From RUG721 sp040307385 (GTDB lineage: Bacteria; Actinomycetota; Coriobacteriia; Coriobacteriales; Atopobiaceae): 64,000 nt of DNA. Positions within the stretch are counted from its first letter, which is position 1. Each line of letters starts with the position of its first letter. The notes under the pieces were generated by a model. The model was not told where the DNA came from, ran no database searches, and worked only from the letters and a program-made list of their open reading frames with translations. The stretch covers positions 1 to 64,000 of the forward strand of contig JAWRJQ010000099.1 in NCBI GenBank assembly GCA_040307385.1, in the 5' to 3' direction. Below, in pieces: positions 43,248 through 51,509 of this stretch. Made by a program: the position numbers and the translations under genes.

Positions 43248-44384
43248 ATGAACCAGATGGATTTCTCGCACGTATCGATGTCCCGCAGGTCGTTCCTGGG
43301 AGGTGTGGGCGTCGCTGCAGCTGCCGCCCTGTCAGGCTGCGGCGGCGAGACGCCTTCCGATCCCGTCGAGACGGATTCCCCCGCACCTTCGGGAGATAAC
43401 CCCGCCCTGGCCGAGGTGCCCGAAACCTCGACCATTCACTGGGCGCGCGCGAACAGCGGCAACATCTTCGTGACGCTCGGCCAGAAGAAGGGCTACTTCG
43501 CCGAGTACGGCCTGGAGGTCATCGAGAACCCGGTGCAGAACGACGTCGATGCGATGACGTCGCTCAGCAGCGGCAAGGTCGATGTCACGTCCAACCAAGG
43601 CACCGTCACGCCCCTGCAGCACATCGCCAGCGGCGAGGACTTCACGATCGTCGGCGGCTACATGCTGCAGGGCATGTACATGGTCGCCCGCACCGGCACC
43701 TTCACGTACAACGGCCCCGAGGATCTGGTCGGCAAGAAGATCGCCCACAAGGCCCCGCAGATTCCCGTCTGCTACGCGCTCGATCAGATCGGCGAGGATC
43801 CGCTGACCGCCGTCGAATGGGTCCAGACCGACACCGGCGCCGACCGTCTGACGGCAGCCATTACCGGCGAGGCCGATCTCGGCTATCTGTCCGGCGACCT
43901 GCTGTATCAGGTTGGGCAGAACCCCGATGTCGAGATCGTCGTCTACGCCGACGAGCTCATGCCCGCATACGGCTGCTGCCGCATGAACATGCGCACCGAG
44001 TTTGTCGAGAACAACCCGACTACCGTGAAACTGCTGCTCAAAGCCTTGATCCGCGCCGAGGCGTACTTCCAGGCCAACAAGGACGAAGCCTGCGAGATCC
44101 TGGCCGAGGAACTCAACACCACGCCCGAGTTCTGCGCAGCCTACCTCAAGAACGAGCACTACATCATCTCGATCGACCCCGTGCGCAATCAGGTTCTGAA
44201 GAGCTGGGATATCATGAAGAAGATCAACTACGTTGACGAAGAGCAGGCCAAGACCGACGTTGACGGCCACATCAACACGAGCATCTACAAGACCGCGCTC
44301 GACGAGGTCATTGCCGAGCATGGCGACGAGTATCCCGAGTGGTGGGCAGGCCGCCAGGAGTTTTTCGATGAGTACAATGTCTGA
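43248..44384 (+). CDS. ABC substrate-binding lipoprotein, NMT1/SsuA-like
   Basis: A 378-residue binding protein from ATG 43248 behind AAAGGAGAGAGCGC. It opens with a twin-arginine signal (SRRSFLGG) and lipobox LSGC. The mature part follows the NMT1/SsuA pattern: GQKKGYFAEYGLEV, a LSSGKVDVTSNQG turn, and GKKIAHKAP. Such proteins bind sulfonates, nitrate, thiamine precursors or carboxylates. The ligand here is unknown; the neighbouring dehydratase suggests a sugar acid or other hydroxy acid. Confidence 0.9.
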   Translation: MNQMDFSHVSMSRRSFLGGVGVAAAAALSGCGGETPSDPVETDSPAPSGDNPALAEVPETSTIHWARANSGNIFVTLGQKKGYFAEYGLEVIENPVQNDVDAMTSLSSGKVDVTSNQGTVTPLQHIASGEDFTIVGGYMLQGMYMVARTGTFTYNGPEDLVGKKIAHKAPQIPVCYALDQIGEDPLTAVEWVQTDTGADRLTAAITGEADLGYLSGDLLYQVGQNPDVEIVVYADELMPAYGCCRMNMRTEFVENNPTTVKLLLKALIRAEAYFQANKDEACEILAEELNTTPEFCAAYLKNEHYIISIDPVRNQVLKSWDIMKKINYVDEEQAKTDVDGHINTSIYKTALDEVIAEHGDEYPEWWAGRQEFFDEYNV

Positions 44385-45177
44385 TTCCCGGCCGACAAGC
44401 ACCACGAAGAAGAGCGCCAATCCCGTGGTCGCGTTTGCCATGAAATACTGGATCACCGGGCTGATCTTCCTTGCCATCGTGCTCGTGTACGCCTTCATCG
44501 CCGAAAACGGGATCCTGAACAACTTCCTGTTCCCGTCGATCAGCCTCATCGGGGAAGCGTTCGTCAACAACTGGCATATCTTCTTGATGAACATGGTCTA
44601 CTCGTTCAGGCTGCTGGTTCCCGCCGTCGCGATCGCGACACTCGTGGCGCTCATCATCGGCTTTCTGCTGGGAATCAGCGGTCGCGTGCGTGAGGTGTTC
44701 CACCCGGTGGTGTATACCGTCAGCGTGATCCCGTCGATCCTGCTCGCACCGTTCGCGCTTCTGCTCGCCCCGAGCTTCAGGGCCGCATCGCTGTTCCTGG
44801 TAACGTTCGCGACGATCTGGCCGACGCTGTTCGCTACGATCACGGGCGTCCAGACCATCGACAAGCGCTATCTGGACAACGCCGCGACCTTGGGCTTGAC
44901 GGGCTTCAAACGGTTCTACAAGGTCGTGCTGCCCGCCGCGAGCCCATCCATCATCGCCGGCTTCGTCAACGCGCTGCGCGGCTCGTTCGTCACGCTGGTG
45001 TACGCCGAGATGTATGGCGCCCAGTACGGCATGGGCTTCTTCGTCAAGAAGTACACCGAGTACGGGCTGTATGGAGAAGCCTGGGCGGGGTTCGTCTTCA
45101 TGGTCGTCGTCCTGGTGATCGTCATGCAGATTTTCGAGAAGATCAAGAACCACATGCTGCGATGGGCCATAGACTAG
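44368..45177 (+). CDS. ABC permease, SsuC/TauC-like
   Basis: A 269-residue permease starting at ATG 44368, overlapping the end of the binding-protein gene; CAGGAGT lies 7 bases upstream. Six helices are visible and the ATPase-docking loop reads NAATLGLTGFKRFYKVVLPAASPSI in shortened form (the EAA-type loop of this subfamily lacks EAA itself). It completes the importer with the ATPase at 42410. Its stop is 41 bases from the dehydratase gene. Confidence 0.92.
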   Translation: MSTMSDSRPTSTTKKSANPVVAFAMKYWITGLIFLAIVLVYAFIAENGILNNFLFPSISLIGEAFVNNWHIFLMNMVYSFRLLVPAVAIATLVALIIGFLLGISGRVREVFHPVVYTVSVIPSILLAPFALLLAPSFRAASLFLVTFATIWPTLFATITGVQTIDKRYLDNAATLGLTGFKRFYKVVLPAASPSIIAGFVNALRGSFVTLVYAEMYGAQYGMGFFVKKYTEYGLYGEAWAGFVFMVVVLVIVMQIFEKIKNHMLRWAID

Positions 45178-45217
45178 CCGGCAATGCTGCCGGCAGGAAG
45201 CGGTAAGGTGAGGGTAT

Positions 45218-46408
45218 ATGAGGATCACGAAGGTAGACGTCGTTCTTATCGAAGAGATGCCAGAGGACAATCCGGCGTGGTCGCCTGTTGTATGCCGCGT
45301 ATACACCGATGAGGGCATATACGGCGACGGCGAGGCTGCGATGTCGTACGGCCATCCATCGCGCGGGGCATTCGGGGCGGTTCAGGACTATGCGCGGCTC
45401 GTGATAGGCAAGGATCCCCTGCAGAGCGAGAAGATCTGGGAGGACCTGTACAAGGGCACGTTCTGGGGCCAGAACGGAGGCCCGGTTGTCTTCGCCGCCA
45501 TCTCGGCTCTGGACGTGGCGCTGTGGGATATCAAGGGCAAGTACTTCAATGCGCCCGTCTACCAGCTGCTCGGTGGGAAATGCCGCGACAGCTTGCGCTG
45601 CTATGCCAGCCAGCTGCAGTTCGGTTGGGGCGACAGGAAAACGCCCGCGTACACCATCTCCGAGTACGTTGAGAACGCCAACCGTGCGCTGGATGAAGGC
45701 TACGATGCTGTCAAGTACGACTTCTTCACCTTTGACGAGGAGGGCGGCCAGTTCACCTACCGGCAGACCAACGGGCTGCTGCCGCCGCGCCTGACCGATC
45801 TGGTGCGCAGGCGCGTGGAGGCCGTGCGCGAAGCCGTGGGCCCCGACGTCGATATCATCATGGAGAACCACTCCAACATCGATGCTCAGGGCGCCGTGCA
45901 GCTTGGAAAGCTGGTGGAGCCCTACAACCTGTTCTATTACGAGGAGCCGTGCACGCCAACGCCGCGCCTTACCAAGCTCGTCCATGACAACGTGCGCATC
46001 CCCATTTCCCAGGGCGAGCGCGTGTATTCGCGCTGGCAGTATGCCGAGTACTTCGCGAATGGTTCCGTCCAGCTGATCCAGCCCGATCTGGGCAACTGCG
46101 GCGGTCTGACCGAGGGGAAGAAGATCTGCGACATGGCGCACGTGTTCGACGTGGGCGTGCAGGTGCACGTGTGCTCGAGCCCGCTGCTCACCGCCGCTGC
46201 GCTTCAGCTCGAATGCGTGATCCCCAACTTCGTCATCCACGAGCACCACGTGTACAACCGCTTCGATTACAACAAGCGGCTGTGCGTGCACGATTATCAG
46301 CCGGAGAACGGGCGTTACTCGGTGCCCGATCTCCCGGGCATCGGCAACGAGCTCAGCGAGTACGTTTTCGAGCACGGCGAGGTGGCGACGATCGGCCAAG
46401 CTCTCTGA
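45218..46408 (+). CDS. Enolase-superfamily dehydratase (mandelate racemase type)
   Basis: A 396-residue TIM-barrel enzyme. Metal ligands are probably Glu216 (ENHSN), Glu242 (YYEEP) and Glu267 (GERVYSRW); general acid/base candidates are His218 and His317 (VQVHVCSSP), with Lys166 on the opposite face (VKYDFF). The GERxxSR and QPDLGNCGGLTE segments resemble galactonate dehydratase-like enzymes, which lose water from sugar acids. The exact substrate is unknown. It follows the importer genes and probably acts on the imported compound. GTAAGGTGAGGG lies just upstream of the ATG. Confidence 0.85.
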   Translation: MRITKVDVVLIEEMPEDNPAWSPVVCRVYTDEGIYGDGEAAMSYGHPSRGAFGAVQDYARLVIGKDPLQSEKIWEDLYKGTFWGQNGGPVVFAAISALDVALWDIKGKYFNAPVYQLLGGKCRDSLRCYASQLQFGWGDRKTPAYTISEYVENANRALDEGYDAVKYDFFTFDEEGGQFTYRQTNGLLPPRLTDLVRRRVEAVREAVGPDVDIIMENHSNIDAQGAVQLGKLVEPYNLFYYEEPCTPTPRLTKLVHDNVRIPISQGERVYSRWQYAEYFANGSVQLIQPDLGNCGGLTEGKKICDMAHVFDVGVQVHVCSSPLLTAAALQLECVIPNFVIHEHHVYNRFDYNKRLCVHDYQPENGRYSVPDLPGIGNELSEYVFEHGEVATIGQAL

Positions 46409-46464
46409 TTGTGGGCGTTCTGGTACACAGGGAGCCTATAATCTGCTAATATGTTCTCCGCAAT

Positions 46465-46541
46465 CGGGACGTGGCGCAGTTTGGTAGCGCGCACGGTTCG
46501 GGACCGTGAGGTCGCTGGTTCGAATCCAGTCGTCCCGACCA
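46465..46541 (+). tRNA. tRNA-Pro (CGG)
   Basis: A 77-base tRNA. Acceptor CGGGACG pairs with CGTCCCG, CCA encoded. Anticodon loop TTCGGGA between CACGG and CCGTG gives CGG. Confidence 0.97.
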
Positions 46542-46550
46542 GACATTCTA

Positions 46551-46583
46551 GGGTCAGAGGCGCAGCCCTCTGGCCCTTTTCCT
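46551..46583 (+). terminator. Rho-independent terminator after tRNA-Pro
   Basis: GGGTCAGAGG (46551-46560) pairs with CCTCTGGCCC (46567-46576), one G-T pair, around a 6-base loop, followed by TTTTCCTTT. Confidence 0.9.
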
Positions 46584-46661
46584 TTCGAACATAACCGCTC
46601 ATTGAGCAGCTCGACCGTTCAACCACTCTGGAGCGTACGGAAATGATACCATTTAGAGGTG

Positions 46662-46752
46662 CTTTCGCATAATGTCAATGGCGAGAAAACCGCGCGCATC
46701 TGACCTGCGGCTCCTTGAAGCGCCTCGCGCGTACACGCACATTATGCGAAAG
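46662..46752. repeat. Inverted repeat with 14-bp perfect arms
   Basis: CTTTCGCATAATGT at 46662-46675 is exactly inverted at 46739-46752, enclosing 63 bases without a gene. It lies 80 bases past the tRNA-Pro terminator and 32 bases before the end of the treC gene. It differs in sequence from the elements near tRNA-Leu and tRNA-Asp. It may be a mobile-element footprint or a bidirectional transcription element. Confidence 0.75.
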
Positions 46753-46783
46753 TCGGGGCCGCGCGCCGCCCGCACCCGGCATG

Positions 46784-48463
46784 CTACCGCCAGATTCGCG
46801 CCGTTCCCTCCCAGGGACGGAGCACCCCATCCGCGCCGGGCTCGTCGTAGGTGCTCACGAGCGCCTCGCCGCCCTCCCACGCAAGCGCAGGCTGCTCCTC
46901 GCCTGAGAAGTTGCATTGCACCAGCACGCGCTCCGAGCCGAGCGTGCGCTCGTAGACGATGACCTTCTCGGCGGGAGAATCGAGAAAGCGCACGTCTCCC
47001 GCTTGGATGATCGGCTCTGCCTTCCGCAGCGCAATCAGGCGCTTAAAGAAGGAGAAAACCGATGCGGGGTCGTCCGTCTGCGCCTGCGCGTTGAGCCAGG
47101 TGTAGTTCTCGGCCACATCGATCCAAGGTGCAGCGGTGGTGAAACCCGCATGGGGCGAGGCGTCCCACTGAACGGGGGTGCGCGCGTTGTCGCGCGATTT
47201 GTATGCGATGATCTCAAGCGCCTCCTGCTCGGACATGCCCCTATCCTCCTGCAGGATGCGATGGTAGTTGATGCTCTCCACGTCGCGGAACTGCTCGATG
47301 CGCGTGAAGCCGGGGTTCGTCATACCGAGCTCTTCTCCCTGGTAGATATAGGGGGTTCCGCGCATGAGGAACGTGCAGACCGGCAGCAGCTTGGCCGACC
47401 GCAGCCAGCTCTCGGGCGTGGTGTCGTCGCCAAAGCGCGTGACGGGCCTCGGCTGGTCGTGGCAGGTCCAGAACACCGCGTTCCACCCGCCCGCCTCGGT
47501 CATGCGCTCCTGCCAGCCTGCAAAGATGTCGCGCAGCATGGCGATGTTCGGCTTGGCCTTGGACCAGCGGGTCCCGCCGACGTTATCCACGCGGAAGTGG
47601 TGGAACGAGAATGCCATGGCGAGTTCGTGGTTCTCGGGCTTCGTGTATTCGATGCAGCGCTCGATGGTGGTGGAGCTCATCTCGCCGACGGTCATCATGC
47701 CCTCGATGCCCCCGTCGCGCACCAGCTCGCGCAGATACGCGCCCACATGTTCGCCGTCGGTGTAGAATCGCTTGCCATCGCCCTCATGGTCGTCCTCGAA
47801 CACGGCGGGCTTCGAGATGTTGTTGATCACATCGAAGCGGAAGCCCTTCACGCCGCGATCCTTCCAGAACCGGAGCACGTCGGCGAGTTCGGTGCGGACC
47901 TCGGGATTGCGCCAGTCGAGGTCGGGCTGCGAGACATCGTAGAGATGCAGGTACCACGCGCCCATCTCGGGCGACCACGCCCAGGCGCTGCCGCCGAACT
48001 TGCTGCTCCAGTTGGTGGGCGGCTTGCCGGGATCGGCCGCGCTGCTTCCGTGCCGAGGATCTTGCAGCAGGTAGTACGCCTGGTACGTGGGGTTTCCCGC
48101 CAGCGCCTTCTGAAACCACTCGTGCTGGTCGGAGGTGTGGTTGAAGACCATATCGAGCATGAGTCCGATGCCGCGCGCCTCAGCCTCGCGTACCAGCTCG
48201 TCGAAGTCGTCCATCGTGCCGAACACCGGGTCGATGGCGCGATAATCGGCCACGTCGTAGCCGCCGTCTCTGAGGGGGCTTACGAAGAACGGGGTGATCC
48301 AGAGGTAATCGACGCCGAGCTCGGCGAGATAGTCGAGACGTTCGGTGATGCCGCGCAGGTCTCCCACGCCGTCCCCGTTCGAATCGTTGAACGACCTGAT
48401 ATAGATTTCATAGGCGACCTTCGAACCGAGTTCGAACGCCCTGCCGGTATCTCCTAGCGCCAT
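46784..48463 (-). CDS. treC: Alpha,alpha-phosphotrehalase (GH13)
   Basis: A 559-residue GH13 enzyme. Catalytic residues are Asp211 (GFRFDVINNISKP), Glu261 (TVGEM) and Asp336 (TCHDQPRP). The DVINNISKP segment, the QPD repeat and overall length resemble trehalose-6-phosphate hydrolases rather than other oligo-1,6-glucosidases. With the adjacent PTS it should convert trehalose 6-phosphate to glucose and glucose 6-phosphate. GAGGAGCACCC precedes the ATG. It follows the PTS gene on the reverse strand, 113 bases downstream. Confidence 0.9.
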   Translation of the reverse strand: MALGDTGRAFELGSKVAYEIYIRSFNDSNGDGVGDLRGITERLDYLAELGVDYLWITPFFVSPLRDGGYDVADYRAIDPVFGTMDDFDELVREAEARGIGLMLDMVFNHTSDQHEWFQKALAGNPTYQAYYLLQDPRHGSSAADPGKPPTNWSSKFGGSAWAWSPEMGAWYLHLYDVSQPDLDWRNPEVRTELADVLRFWKDRGVKGFRFDVINNISKPAVFEDDHEGDGKRFYTDGEHVGAYLRELVRDGGIEGMMTVGEMSSTTIERCIEYTKPENHELAMAFSFHHFRVDNVGGTRWSKAKPNIAMLRDIFAGWQERMTEAGGWNAVFWTCHDQPRPVTRFGDDTTPESWLRSAKLLPVCTFLMRGTPYIYQGEELGMTNPGFTRIEQFRDVESINYHRILQEDRGMSEQEALEIIAYKSRDNARTPVQWDASPHAGFTTAAPWIDVAENYTWLNAQAQTDDPASVFSFFKRLIALRKAEPIIQAGDVRFLDSPAEKVIVYERTLGSERVLVQCNFSGEEQPALAWEGGEALVSTYDEPGADGVLRPWEGTARIWR

Positions 48464-48576
48464 GGGTGCTCCTCACAACGTGGCTGTGCCCGTGCGGGCC
48501 ATTGTAGCGAAAAGGAGGGACGACGATGGCCGCCCCTCCCTGAACCCTCGCGGGGAGGGCACGTGAAAAAGGCCGT

Positions 48577-50529
48577 CTAGCTGATCTTAAGAACGGGCGC
48601 GCCCGCATCGACGGGTCCGAGTGTCGCCTCGACGGACGCATAGTCATCGGTGTTGGTGATGATGACCATGGTGGTCGCGGGCTTTCCAGCTGCTTCGACG
48701 GCATCCAGATCGACGACCATGAGCAGGTCGCCCGCGCTCACCTTGTCGCCCGCGACGCACTTCGCGGTGAACGGAGCGCCGCCGAGCTCGACGGTATCGA
48801 TGCCGATGTGGATGAGGACCTCGGTGCCCTCGTCGGTGATCATGGCAAGGGCGTGGCCGGTCTCGGCGACCATCACGATGCTGCCGTTGGCGGGGGCGTA
48901 CACGGCACCCACGGTGGGTTCGACCGCAAACCCCTTGCCCATGGTCCCGGAAGCGAACACGGGGTCGGCGACCTCGGAGGTGGCGACGGCGGTGCCGGTC
49001 ATGGGCGAGACGATGGTGCCGGGCGCATAGGATGCCGCGATGCTGGCGGGCAGGCTCTCGGCGAGCACGTCCTTCTCGGCGATAACCGCAGCGACCTTCT
49101 CGGCCTCCTTCTCGATGCCCTTGCGCTTGCCGAAGATGAAGCACAGCGCAAACGGCACGGCGACGGCGATGAGGATGCACAGAGCGTAGGGAAGGATGGA
49201 CTGCGACTGCATGGAGAGGATGCCGGGCAGGCCGCCGACGCCGATGGCGTTGGCGGTGCAGGACAGGGCGGTGCACACGATGGCCGCGCAGGCGCTGCCG
49301 GTCATGCCGCACAAAAACGGGAAGACGTACTTCATGTTGACGCCGAAGATGGCGGGCTCGGTGACGCCCAGGTAGCAGGAGATGCATGCGGGGATGTTGA
49401 TCTGCTCCTTGGCCTCATCGCGCCTCTGCAGGATGATCATGGCCAGGACGGCGGAGCCCTGGGCGATATTGGACAGCGCGATCATGGGCCACAGCATGGT
49501 TCCGCCCGTGTCGGCAATGAGCTGCAGGTCGATGGCATTGGTCATGTGGTGCAGGCCGGTGATGACCAGCGGGGCGTAGACGAAGCCGAAGATGGCGCCG
49601 AACACAACGCGGAAGCTGCCGGAGATGCCCGCCATGACGATGTCGGAGATGAAGCGGCCGATAATCCAGCCGATGGGGCCGAGCACGAAGTGGGCCGCGA
49701 TGACGCTGAGCAAGATCGAGCAGAACGGCACGACGATCATCTGGATGATCGACGGCGTGATCTTCTTGAAGAGACGCTCAAGGTAGTTGAACGTGATGGC
49801 TGCGAGAATTGCCGGGATGACCTGGCTCTGGTAGCCGATCATATTGACCTGGGCGAACCCGAAGTCCCAGAACGGGATGTCGCCGGGCGCCGCTCCCGCA
49901 ACCGCATAGGCGTTCATGAGCTGGCCCGATACGAGCGTGAGGCCGAGCACGATGCCGAGCATCTCGGTGCCGCCCATCTTGCGCGTCACCGACCAGCAGA
50001 TGCCCACGGGAATGCCCACGTGGAAGACGGCCTCGCCGATGAGCCACAGGAAGTTGTAGACGCCGGTCCAGAAGACGGACAGCGACGCGAGGGTTTGGGT
50101 GCCGTCGGGACCGAAGTTGGGCAGGTCGCCCAGGATGTTGCGGAAGCCGAGGATAAGGCCGCCGGTGATGATGGCGGGGATGAGGGGTGCGAAGACCTCG
50201 GAGATGGAACCCATGGCCTGCTGGAGCGGGTTCTGGTTGGCACGCGCGGCCTTTTTCGCCTCTTCCTTGGAGACGCCGCCCATGCCCGAAACCGCCACGA
50301 AGTCCTCGTAGAATTCGCCGACTTCGTTTCCGATGATGACCTGGAACTGCCCGGCCTGCGTGAAGCTTCCCTTTGCCGCAGGAAGGGCTTCGATCGCCTC
50401 GACGTCCGCGATGCTTGGATCGACGAGGGTGAAGCGCATGCGCGTTACGCAGTGCGTGAACGCGGCAATGTTCTCCTTGCCGCCGATCAGACGGAGCATC
50501 TCGCGGGCGTCCTTCTCGAACCTGCCCAT
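48577..50529 (-). CDS. treP: Trehalose PTS permease EIIBCA
   Basis: A 650-residue three-domain permease. EIIB at residues 1-85 has phosphocysteine Cys27 (FTHCVTRMRF); EIIC spans about 110-460 with ten or so helices; a fused EIIA of the glucose class covers about 500-650 with active His574 (LIHIGID). It phosphorylates trehalose during uptake, using HPr. The trehalose call rests on the EIIB/EIIC pattern and the treC neighbour; other disaccharides such as sucrose are less likely because sucrose is handled elsewhere. GGGAGGCACAC precedes the ATG. Confidence 0.88.
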   Translation of the reverse strand: MGRFEKDAREMLRLIGGKENIAAFTHCVTRMRFTLVDPSIADVEAIEALPAAKGSFTQAGQFQVIIGNEVGEFYEDFVAVSGMGGVSKEEAKKAARANQNPLQQAMGSISEVFAPLIPAIITGGLILGFRNILGDLPNFGPDGTQTLASLSVFWTGVYNFLWLIGEAVFHVGIPVGICWSVTRKMGGTEMLGIVLGLTLVSGQLMNAYAVAGAAPGDIPFWDFGFAQVNMIGYQSQVIPAILAAITFNYLERLFKKITPSIIQMIVVPFCSILLSVIAAHFVLGPIGWIIGRFISDIVMAGISGSFRVVFGAIFGFVYAPLVITGLHHMTNAIDLQLIADTGGTMLWPMIALSNIAQGSAVLAMIILQRRDEAKEQINIPACISCYLGVTEPAIFGVNMKYVFPFLCGMTGSACAAIVCTALSCTANAIGVGGLPGILSMQSQSILPYALCILIAVAVPFALCFIFGKRKGIEKEAEKVAAVIAEKDVLAESLPASIAASYAPGTIVSPMTGTAVATSEVADPVFASGTMGKGFAVEPTVGAVYAPANGSIVMVAETGHALAMITDEGTEVLIHIGIDTVELGGAPFTAKCVAGDKVSAGDLLMVVDLDAVEAAGKPATTMVIITNTDDYASVEATLGPVDAGAPVLKIS

Positions 50530-50749
50530 GTGTGCCTCCCATCGTATGTGCGCCGCAGCGTGGTTGCGGCGCCCTTTAGCTGGATTATTTCAACCGCATG
50601 CGGAACGCACAACTGCAAGTTATGTGCATAAGGTCTGGCCTGCGTCTATGCTGAGTGTACGACCGTTGGGGAATCCCCATTCAGGGAGTATCCCCCATTC
50701 GGGGAGTATTCCCGAGCGGGGGGGGGCGCACAGGGCGCGGGAGATTGCC
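50530..50749. promoter_or_regulatory. Divergent trehalose control region with tandem repeats
   Basis: Two 17-base copies, CCCCATTCAGGGAGTAT at 50675-50691 and CCCCATTCGGGGAGTAT at 50693-50709, differ at one base and repeat every 18 bases. A palindrome TGGGGAATCCCCA at 50667-50679 overlaps the first copy. The pattern suggests binding sites for the adjacent GntR-type regulator. A run of nine G follows at about 50718-50726. The -35 and -10 of either gene are not clear. Confidence 0.5.
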
Positions 50750-51469
50750 ATGAGGTCAATTTACTTCGATATCTACGAGGACCTGCGTGATCGGATCGAG
50801 GCGGGGGAGTTTTCCTACCGGAAGTTCATCCCCTCCGAGGCGGTGCTTGTCGATGAGTACGAGTGCTCGCACAACACCCTGAGAAAAGCGCTTTCCGTGC
50901 TCCGCCTCCACGGCTACGTGCAGCCGATCCACGGCAAGGGCGTCATGGTCATCTGGCAACCCGACCGGCATGCACGCTTCGTCCTGGGCGATATCGAGTC
51001 GTTCAAGGAGGCCGCCGAACGCAACAACATCGTGGCCAGCACGCGGGTGCGCTCGTTCAGCGAGGCCGTCGTCGATTCCCATATAGCGCACGTGACCGGC
51101 TTTCCGGAGGGGGAGGAGTTCTACCGCGTGGAGCGCGTCCGCATCATCAACGGCTCGGCGCTCATCTACGATATCAACCACTTTCTCAAGTCGGCGGTGC
51201 CCGGACTCACGCCGGCCATCGTCGAGCGTTCGGTGTACGAGTACCTCGAGGGCGAGCTGGGCATGCGCATCACAACCAGCAGAAGAACTGTCAAGGTCGA
51301 GCATGTCACGAACGATGACAGGGAGGTGCTCGACCTGCTCGACTACACCATGGTGGCCGTGGTCGTCAGCCAAACCTTCAACTCCGACGGCGTGATGTTC
51401 GAGACCAACTTCTCACGCCATCGTCCCGACTTCTTCACCTTCCACAACACAGCCGTGCGCGGGTACTGA
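50750..51469 (+). CDS. treR: GntR family regulator, TreR-like
   Basis: A 239-residue regulator. The winged helix (IYEDLRDRIEAGEFSYRKFIPSE... NTLRKALSVLRLHGYV) fills residues 5-70, and a UTRA ligand domain residues 80-235. The layout and its divergent position from the trehalose PTS gene match TreR, which in Gram-positive bacteria senses trehalose 6-phosphate and represses the tre operon. The ATG at 50750 follows GGGAG; longer upstream frames are non-coding. The tandem repeats upstream are its likely operator. Confidence 0.88.
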   Translation: MRSIYFDIYEDLRDRIEAGEFSYRKFIPSEAVLVDEYECSHNTLRKALSVLRLHGYVQPIHGKGVMVIWQPDRHARFVLGDIESFKEAAERNNIVASTRVRSFSEAVVDSHIAHVTGFPEGEEFYRVERVRIINGSALIYDINHFLKSAVPGLTPAIVERSVYEYLEGELGMRITTSRRTVKVEHVTNDDREVLDLLDYTMVAVVVSQTFNSDGVMFETNFSRHRPDFFTFHNTAVRGY

Positions 51470-51509
51470 CGCCTGCCGGGCGCACACGGCGGCCGGTACC
51501 GCGCTGCCC

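Noticed and set aside
46653..46916. Small ORFs between tRNA-Pro and treC
   Set aside because: They overlap the inverted repeat and the treC end on several frames and lack ribosome sites.
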